From: Anodontia alba
Lineage: Eukaryota > Mollusca > Bivalvia > Lucinida > Lucinidae
Length of the DNA stretch: 64,000 bases
Assembly: GCA_964016985.1 (NCBI GenBank)
Contig: OZ024827.1
Location: 53,176,684 to 53,240,683 of the forward strand
Direction of reading: 5' to 3'
The notes beneath the pieces are model-generated. The model was not told the origin of the DNA. It searched no databases and saw only the letters and a program-made list of their open reading frames with translations. This document shows, piece after piece, positions 57,440-64,000 of this stretch. A program made the position numbers and the translations under genes. The stretch's first letter is position 1, and every line of letters begins with the position of its first letter.

Positions 57440-59348
57440 CACCGCAATATCAACATCAGCACTTAAATAATACGCTGAATCCTGCATCAGACGCCGAATA
57501 ATACGCTGGTCGTATTTTGAATAATACCCTGAATAATACGCTGAATACTGAAACAGACGCTGAATAATACCCTGGACATTTTTTAATAATAACCTGAATC
57601 CTGAACCAGACGCTGAATTATACGCTGGTCGTATTTTGAATAATACCTTGAATAATACACTGAATCCTGAACCAGACGTTGCAGGTCGTATTTTGAAAAA
57701 TACCCTGAATACTGAACCAGACGCTGAATAATACCCTGGACATTTTTTTTAATAATACACTGACTCTTGAACCAGATGCTGCAAGTCGTATTTTGAATAA
57801 TATCCTGAATACTGAACCAGACGCTGAATAATACCCAGGACATTTTTAAATAATACGCTGAATCCTGCACCAGATGCCGAATAATACCTGGTCGTATTTT
57901 GAATAATACCCTGAATAATACGCTGAATACTGAAACAGACGCTGATAATATCCTGGACATTTTTTAATAATACCCTGAATCCTGAACCAGACGCTGAATA
58001 ATATGCTGGTCGTATTTTGAATAATACCCTGAATAATACGCTGAATCCTGAACCAGACGTTGCAGGTCGTATTTTGAATAATACCCTGAATACTGAACCA
58101 GACGCTGAATAATATCCTGGACAGTTTTTTTTAATAATACGCTGAATCCTGAACCAGACGCTGCAGATCGTATTTTGAATAATACCCTGAATACTGAACC
58201 AGACGCTGAAACCCTGGACATATTTGAATAATACGCTGAATCCTGAACCAGACGTTGCAGGTCGTATTTTAAATAATACCCTGAATACTGAACCAGACGC
58301 TGAATAATACCCTGGACATTTTATAATAATATGCTGAATCCTGAACCAGACGCTGCAGGTCGTATTTTGAATAATACCCTGAATAATGAACCAGACGCTG
58401 AATAATACCTGGACATATTTGAATAATACGCTGAATCCTGAACCAGACGCTGCAGGTCGTATTTTAAATAATACCCTGAATACTGAACCAGACGCTGAAT
58501 AATACCCAGGACATTTTTAAATAATACGCTGAATCCTGCACCAGATGCCGAATAATACCATTTTTTAATAATATGCTGAATCCTGAACCAGACGCTGCAG
58601 GTCGTATTTTGAATAATACCCTGAATAATGAACCAGACGCTGAATAATACCCTGGACATTTTTTAATAATACGCTGGATCCTGAACCAGACGCTGCAGGT
58701 CCTATTTTGAATAATACCCTGAATACTAAACCAGACGCTGAATAATACCCTGGACATTTTTTAATAATACGCTAAATCCTGAACCAGACGCTGCAGGTCG
58801 TATTTTGAATAATACCCTGAATAATGAACCAGACGCTGAATAATACCCTAGACAGTTTTTAACAATACGCTGAATCCTGAGCCAGACGCTGCAGGTCGTA
58901 TTTTGAATACTACCCTGAATACTGAACCAGACGCTGAATAATAACCTGGACATTTTTTAATAATACGCTAAATCCTGAACCAGACACTGCAGGTCGTATT
59001 TTGAATAATACCCTGAATACTGAATCGGACGCTGAATAATACCCTGGACATTTTTAATAATACGCTGAATCCTGAACCAGACGCTGCAAGTCGTATTTTG
59101 AATATTATCCTGAATACTGACCCAGAGGCTGAATAATACCCTGGACATTTTTTAATAATACGCTGAATCCTGAACCAGACGCTGCAGGTCGTATTTTGAA
59201 TAATACCCTGAATACTGACCCAGAGGCTGAATAATACCCTGGGCATTTTTGAATAATACGCTGGATCCTGAACCAGACGCTGCAGATCGTATTTTGAATA
59301 ATACCCTGAATACTGAACCAGACGCTGAATCCTGAACCGTGAATAATG
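57440..59348. repeat. 98-bp satellite array
   Basis: About 19 units, each made of two related half units: one of 53 bp (GACGCTGAATAATACCCTGG, ACATTTTTTAATAATACGCT, GAATCCTGAACCA) and one of 45 bp (GACGCTGCAGGTCGTATTTT, GAATAATACCCTGAATACTG, AACCA). Some units lack a half. On the minus strand all three frames are largely open, so many overlapping ORFs appear; because 98 is not a multiple of three, each frame recites the same three peptide versions. There is no start-codon, promoter or codon evidence for translation. Confidence 0.95.
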
Positions 59349-60068
59349 AACCGTGAACCAAATGCTAACTTTACGCTCGCGTGATAAAATGATAGTGACA
59401 TTAGTTCAAGGTGAAGTTCAAGGTCCGAATAAGCTTTGAACTGCAAGTTTTAATGAAAATAAGGTTTTTTTCTATACTATGTCTGTGCACAAAATTCTTG
59501 CTTGTTGCCAGAATTCTTATTCATAGAAATACTCCACCATGAAAAAATAAATGATGATAATAATGAAACTTCTATTTGATAGCAATATTCTTAAGGAACA
59601 ATGGTTTACATAATCCACCTAGTATTTCATTTTCTTGCCTGTTACAAATGAACAAATGTCAGGATCTCGGAGGCCAGTAGGCAAATCCTGAACAAATATC
59701 ATCCATAGCACTTCTTTGGATTGTAAACTTATTATGTTATTATGTTTTTCGGATTGTTTGAAAGCCGATACTTGTACAAATAAATTAAAAAAAAAATGAA
59801 TAGAGTATTCTCCCTTAAGTCACATACTTTATAAATAATCATACTTTATCTCCGTTTTCAACACTGTGAAGACCGAGGTGAAGACACTGAAGTAAAATTT
59901 TATGCTACTGAATGCAGGCCAATATACTGAACTGTGATATACCTTTTCATTTAGCATCATACAATGACAATAATCAAATAAAGTCGTTGTATCGATACAA
60001 ACATTTAGCTCTAATAATATAAAGTGTACTTCGCAGTGGCCTCCCCCACCCCCCGCCCCTAAGCCCCC
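59349..60068. other. Unassigned DNA before the duplicated gene
   Basis: No ORF of interest. A C-rich stretch (CCTCCCCCACCCCCCGCCCC, 60041-60060) directly precedes the duplicated block and could be promoter-like or just low complexity. Confidence 0.4.
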
Positions 60069-60127
60069 CATTCGACCTTCGACCTCTGAAGTGTCAACAT
60101 CGTCTGCTGAATAATTAAAGAATAACC

Positions 60128-61019
60128 ATGTCTCAGTCTGTTATACCTGCACTACTACTCAAGGCCCTGAGTGAGTACAAGTTTGTTGGTCATCCTCTCT
60201 GGAGGATGGCCGACGGGAAGGATCATGTTCGCGTTGAACTGACCTTCCACAAGAATTTACCAACGCTACCAATCTACAAGAAGAGGGCCGAAAGCAGGAG
60301 GCAGCCTGCACCCTCTGCTGGCGAGTGGCCTCGGACTCGCCAGCCCACAGCTGCTAGACGACCACCGCCTACCAGATCGACGCCTACAGTACGCCGAGAA
60401 TCAACAGCACCGGAGAAGGAGACCTCACCGCCAGCACTACAGACACTGGAGATCAACACACCAGACACCATCACAGTTACAAAAACACAAAGCACCAAAG
60501 ACAGCACAGCTTACACCATCTCCATGCATCAAGAAACCAACTACACCGGCTCCTTCTCCAGAGACTCCACGTGCCAAGAGACCGAGAACGAAGTCGCCGA
60601 AGTATACAAATAAACAGCCGACACAGTATTTCCACGTCAACATAGAGGACGAATATCCTCTACATGAGAAATACGACCTCCAGGACGTCAACGCCACCAC
60701 CTACAAGGTCATCATCAAAGCAACAAGACTGCCCAGGGAAGACGAAGAACTCAACATCGATCTACCAGTATTCTTCGACTACCAGAAAGAAAACAAACAC
60801 TGGTTACAGATCAAGGGGCCAACCAGCAAGTTCTACGATGACCCGTGGTACTCCAACATCGAGATGCTGATGGGGGCGACCGGCGTGAAACAGACTAACA
60901 CAGCGTATTGGTACGACGTCCTGGAAAAGTCATGTCGGGATCCCTTAGGGGATGGTGGAGGACCACCGCTACTTCGGCTCGTGCCGCCAAGTTATCTTAG
61001 CAAGACTTACTCTAAGTAG
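60128..61019 (+). pseudogene. Unrecognised intronless gene, copy 1 (one apparent frameshift)
   Basis: The first reading (ATG 60128 to stop 60611, 161 codons) has an N-terminal block, LSEYKFVGHPLW, then GKDHVRVELTFHKNLPTLP, followed by a Pro/Thr/Arg-rich linker. Near 60480-60500 the likely frame moves by one base: in the other frame the linker continues (KPTTPAPSPETPRAKRPRTK) and runs without a stop through QPTQYFHVNIEDEYPLHEKY, LPVFFDYQKENKHWLQIKG and NTAYWYDVLEKSC to TAG at 61017. Unit 2 keeps the first frame across this place, which shows that the shift is a lesion here (or, less likely, programmed). The whole would be about 300 residues. I do not recognise the family; an ORF1/gag-like protein of a mobile element or a lineage-specific gene are both possible. 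Confidence 0.7.
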
Positions 61020-61045
61020 GTCAACTGGCGGCACGCGGACTCGGT

Positions 61046-61165
61046 GAGGACACCCAGTAGGTCCAAGGGTGAGGACACCCTCTCGGCTCCTGAGAGAGAC
61101 ACTCTCTCTGCTCTTGGGTGAGGACACCCACTTGGCTCCTGGGTGAGGACACCCACCTTGCACCC
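61046..61165. repeat. ~26-bp minisatellite GTGAGGACACCC, unit 1
   Basis: About five units GGTGAGGACACCC plus CTCGGCTCCTGA-like text just after the stop codon of the unknown gene. The minus ORFs here read through it. Confidence 0.9.
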
Positions 61166-61630
61166 TTTCCGGCGCCCGATCTATGACATGTGGCCTGTGT
61201 CTGAAACTTTCGCACGACTCGAGCTGAGTGCCTAATGCATTACGCAGTCGGAATTGACACGCATTAGGTACGAGATTAAAAGCTCAAATTTTTCGACCGA
61301 TACGCAAAATTCAGCAACTTACAGGCTGGACTACTACTCTCGCACGAGGTCTGGACACGCACGAGGTCTGGACGTGCACGCACTCCGTGTCTGCGCGAGG
61401 TGACCTAGTTATGAATTATAACTAGGCACCGTTTCAAGCCAACCCAGTAGTCCAGTAAAAGTAATCCAGATTTATCTGGCGCTGCCTCTATGTGACTCAG
61501 TTGCCTGGCAGCGTTAAAAATCTGAAAACTGAACTGAACTGGCCTATAAGATACATACTCACATACTCATTCGACCTTCGACCTCTGAAGTGTCAACATC
61601 GTTTGCAGAATGACTAAATAAAGAATAATC

Positions 61631-62450
61631 ATGTCTGAGTCTGTTAAACCTGCAGTACTACTCAGTGCCCTGAGTGAGTACAAGTTTGTTGGTCATCCTC
61701 TCTGGAGGACTGACGGGAAGGATCATGTTCGCGTTGAACTGACCTTCCATAAGAATTTACCAACGCTACCAGTCTACAAGAGGAGGGCCGAAAGCAGGAG
61801 GCAGCCTGCACCCTCTGCTGGCGAGTGGCCTCGCCAGCCCACAGCTGCTAGACATCACCTCCTAAGACCTCCTAAGACCAGATCGACGCCTACAGCACGC
61901 CGAGAACCGACAGCACCGAAGAAGACCTCACCGCCAGCACTACAGACACTGGAGATCAACACACTAGATACCATCACAGTAACAAGGCCACCAAAGACAG
62001 CACCGGCTCAGCTCGTGCCAAGAGACCTAGAACAAAGTCGCTGAAGTACACGACTAAACAGCCGACACAGTATTTCCATGTCAACATAGAGAACAAATAT
62101 CCTCTACACGAGTAATACGACCTCCAGGACGTCCACGCCACCACCTACAATGTCATCATTACAGCATCAAGACTGCCTGGGGAAGACGAAGAACTCAACA
62201 AAGATCTTCCAGTATTCTTCGTCTACCACATTGGCTACAGATCAAGGGGCCTACCAGCAAGTTTTATGATGACCCGTTGTACACCAACATCGAGATGCTG
62301 ATGGGGGCGACCGGCGTACGACAGACAAACACGGTGTATTGGTACGACGTCCTGGAAAAATCCTGTAGAGATCCCTTAGGGGAAGGTAGAGGACCACCGC
62401 TACTTCGGCTCGTGCCGCCAAGTTACCTTGGCATGACTTACTCTAAGTAG
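61631..62450 (+). pseudogene. Unrecognised intronless gene, copy 2 (stop codons and deletion)
   Basis: The 137-codon reading starts ATG 61631 and matches copy 1 in the N-terminal block (LSEYKFVGHPLW; DGKDHVRVELTFHKNLPTLP). A deletion of about 60 bp in the linker throws it out of frame at 62044. The downstream half is in another frame, with PTQYFHVNIE recognisable, then a TAA in LHE-stop near 62113, and a further deletion around 62225 where copy 1 has YQKENKHW. It is clearly dead. Confidence 0.75.
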
Positions 62451-62473
62451 GTCAGCTGGCGGCACGCGGACTC

Positions 62474-62625
62474 GGGTAAGGACACCCAATAGTTCCTAGG
62501 GTGAGGACACCCTCTTGGCTCCTGAGTGAGGACACTCTCTCTGCTCCTGGGCGAGGACACGCCTTTCTCGGCTTTTGGGTGAGGACACCCACTCGGATCC
62601 TGGGTGAGGACACCCACCTTGCACC
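62474..62625. repeat. ~26-bp minisatellite GTGAGGACACCC, unit 2
   Basis: About six units, one more than in unit 1, with CTTTCTCGGCTTTTGG as an extra variant. It shows a length change since the duplication. Confidence 0.9.
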
Positions 62626-63073
62626 CTTTCCGGCGCCCGATCGACTGACATGTGGCCTGTGTCTGAAACTTTCGCACGACTCGAGCTGTGTGCCTAATGC
62701 AATATGCGGTCGGAATTGACACGCATTAGGTACGAGATTTAAAGCTCAATCTTTTCGACCGATGTGCAAAATTCAGCAACTTACAGGCTTGACTACTACT
62801 CTCGCACGAGGTCTGGACACGCCCGCACCGTGTCTGGCAGTGCACGCACTCCGTGTCTGGGCAAGGTGACCAAGTTATGAATTATAACTAGGCACCGTTT
62901 CAAGCCAACCAATTGGTCCAGTAAAACTAATCCAGATTTATCTGGCGCTGCCTCTATGTGACTCAGTTGCCTGTTAGCGTTAAAAATCTGAAAACTAAAC
63001 TGAAACTGACCAAGAAGAATATTTTTTTAAAACTCTCCCTTGCTATTCTTCTGCGATCGAGAAGTTCGGTAAT

Positions 63074-63074
<1 letters not shown>

Positions 63075-63114
<40 letters not shown>
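63075..63114. repeat. Poly(A) tract
   Basis: About 40 A residues, 70 bp after unit 2. It could be a retroposition tail but no polyadenylation signal precedes it closely. Confidence 0.9.
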
Positions 63115-63116
<2 letters not shown>

Positions 63117-63182
63117 ACGCTGTAGCCATTCCCCGTAATTATCATGTATTGTAAAGATTTCTATCCCCAATACAGAGAAGAC

Positions 63183-63262
63183 CTAGATATCAGCCGTCGC
63201 GTTTTGTGCCGTCTAAAACGCGGCGTCTGATCTGGGTCTATACTGTTTGCCACTGTCCTTTT
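63183..63262. repeat. Palindromic short repeat, another copy
   Basis: Around CCGTCGCGTTTTGTGCCGTC and TAAAACGCGGCGTCTGATCT then GGGTCTATACTGTTTGCC. The right arm is the best preserved in the window. Confidence 0.8.
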
Positions 63263-63433
63263 ATGTTTTTATGGGACGTTAGGCTTAAGAGAGGCTATAA
63301 TATTCTATTCTATTCGTTAACCGATGCACGACTACCATGTCAACAGCCGCTTCCGGTTCGGTATAATTCCCGAATTTGATGTGTGATTAGCTCAACTCCT
63401 ATATTTGCGGGCCGTCAAGAAGACCCGCAGTTA

Positions 63434-63634
63434 GAAAATATTACATTTCTCACTTTTGTTACATTTCTCGTCGCAATGACTGCAACCAGAAATGTTATGA
63501 AATAAGTTGAGAAATGTAATAACTTTTTTATATTTGTTTACATCGCACTGGGTTAGTATTTGGATATTTTGATGGCTGCACAACACACAAAAAGACACGA
63601 GAAATGTAACAAAAGTGAGAAATGTAATATTTTC
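63434..63634. mobile_element. 201-bp MITE with ~38-bp inverted ends and TTA target duplication
   Basis: GAAAATATTACATTTCTCAC, then TTTTGTTACATTTCTCGT, is inverted at the right end (ACGAGAAATGTAACAAAAGT, then GAGAAATGTAATATTTTC). TTA precedes at 63431-63433 and follows at 63635-63637. A 3-bp TTA duplication fits PIF/Harbinger-type (TWA) insertion. No ORF. Confidence 0.85.
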
Positions 63635-63659
63635 TTATAAAGGGTATTGGAGTCATGGC

Positions 63660-63960
63660 CATCACTAGCTTGTCTATGGATAGGTGGACATACGGACGGA
63701 CGGTACTTACGAACGGACATTTATGTGGCTAGTCATCAGAATAACAACTGCATAAGCACAAATTCTCTTAAGCGGCAAGCCACCTAAGAGCAAATGTTTG
63801 CCACTTAAATGTCAATTTTACGAAATAAATCACACTGGTACTCCGAAGTGACTAATAAGGTGGAAAACTGTCCACACTTTTGCGACCTAAATGTCCGGAC
63901 GTTAGTACGTGTCCGGACGTTAGAACGGACGGACAGACGGATGGAGGGACGGATAGCTAT
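63660..63960. repeat. ACGG-rich repeat element ends
   Basis: ACGGACGGACGGT near 63692 and GGACGGACAGACGGATGGAG near 63923 flank text such as AAGCGGCAAGCCACCTAAGA and TGTCCGGACGTTAG (duplicated). It resembles the tails of the non-autonomous elements. Confidence 0.6.
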
Positions 63961-64000
63961 TTCTCCCGAACCTTATTAAAACGATTTATCTTTATTTGAA

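Larger units (their letters stand above)
60069..61552 (+). repeat. 1.5-kb tandem duplication, unit 1
   Basis: The unit starts CATTCGACCTTCGACCTCTG and ends with CAGCGTTAAAAATCTGAAAA. Unit 2 (61566-63003) follows after about 14 bp at a period of about 1,497 bp. Each unit holds one gene copy, a GAGGACACCC minisatellite and a shared 3' region with the stem GGCGCTGCC...GGCAGCGTT. Identity is high (roughly 90 percent by eye) apart from indels. Confidence 0.93.
61566..63003 (+). repeat. 1.5-kb tandem duplication, unit 2
   Basis: It is the second copy of the block at 60069. It is preceded by TGGCCTATAAGATACATACT, a possible TATA-type promoter that unit 1 lacks, and is followed about 70 bp later by a poly(A) tract. 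Confidence 0.93.

Noticed and set aside
57583..59446. Eleven overlapping minus-strand ORFs up to 125 codons
   Set aside because: All read through the 98-bp satellite; the same peptide appears in each frame.

Overview
The window looks like nuclear DNA of a bivalve mollusc. The evidence is one spliced animal gene of the KCTD1/KCTD15 family, a tRNA-derived SINE resembling the molluscan V-SINE type, DD34D mariner and DD34E Tc1 elements, a non-LTR retrotransposon, and many repeat units with ACGG-type tails and GCTCACCTGAG / CTCAGGTGAGC ends that I associate with clam and oyster genomes. The bivalve assignment is inference; no search was run. The window is overwhelmingly intron, intergenic DNA and repeats.

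The one well supported host gene is on the + strand. The first recognised coding exon of a KCTD1/15-like BTB protein ends at 6480 (donor AG|GTATAG) and the second exon runs 32657-33275 (acceptor TTGCAG|A). The junction restores the BTB core exactly in frame and gives 263 residues if the ATG at 6308 is used. The intron (6481-32656, 26,176 bp) holds everything in the first half of the window after 6.5 kb. Just upstream (5890-6126) is a short ORF with the Cys-rich signature of the P2X7 C-terminal intracellular domain, likely a partial or orphan exon.

Layout: 1-4846 a ~57-bp minisatellite split cleanly by a 2.44-kb 5'-truncated LINE (minus strand). 5.4-6.5 kb P2X7-like ORF and KCTD exon. 6.5-13.3 kb small duplications, non-autonomous elements, a MITE (9541-9850), a 1.5-kb imperfect inverted repeat (10940-12446) and microsatellites. 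13.3-23.3 kb two diverged copies of a non-coding AT-rich unit ending in a foldback segment, with minisatellites and a SINE that has a 13-bp target duplication. 23.3-25.3 kb tandem arrays. 26.16-29.15 kb a DNA-transposon-like unit with ~78-bp terminal inverted repeats and mirrored subterminal motif arrays. 32.66-33.28 kb KCTD exon. 34.5-57.4 kb mainly non-autonomous elements with internal tandem arrays, a dead Tc1 copy, a mariner fragment and an apparently intact mariner (52345-53683) inside a four-element nest (48857-53917). 57.4-59.35 kb a 98-bp satellite. 60.07-63.0 kb a 1.5-kb tandem duplication of an unrecognised intronless gene, both copies disrupted. 63.43-63.63 kb a small MITE.

The most interesting items are the mirrored-array TIR unit, the duplicated unknown gene, the shared start (AACAAGAG) and end (hairpin plus CTAA) of otherwise different repeat families, the intact mariner, and the large non-coding unit at 16.7-23.3 kb. 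I found no convincing evidence of a wholly new biochemical system.
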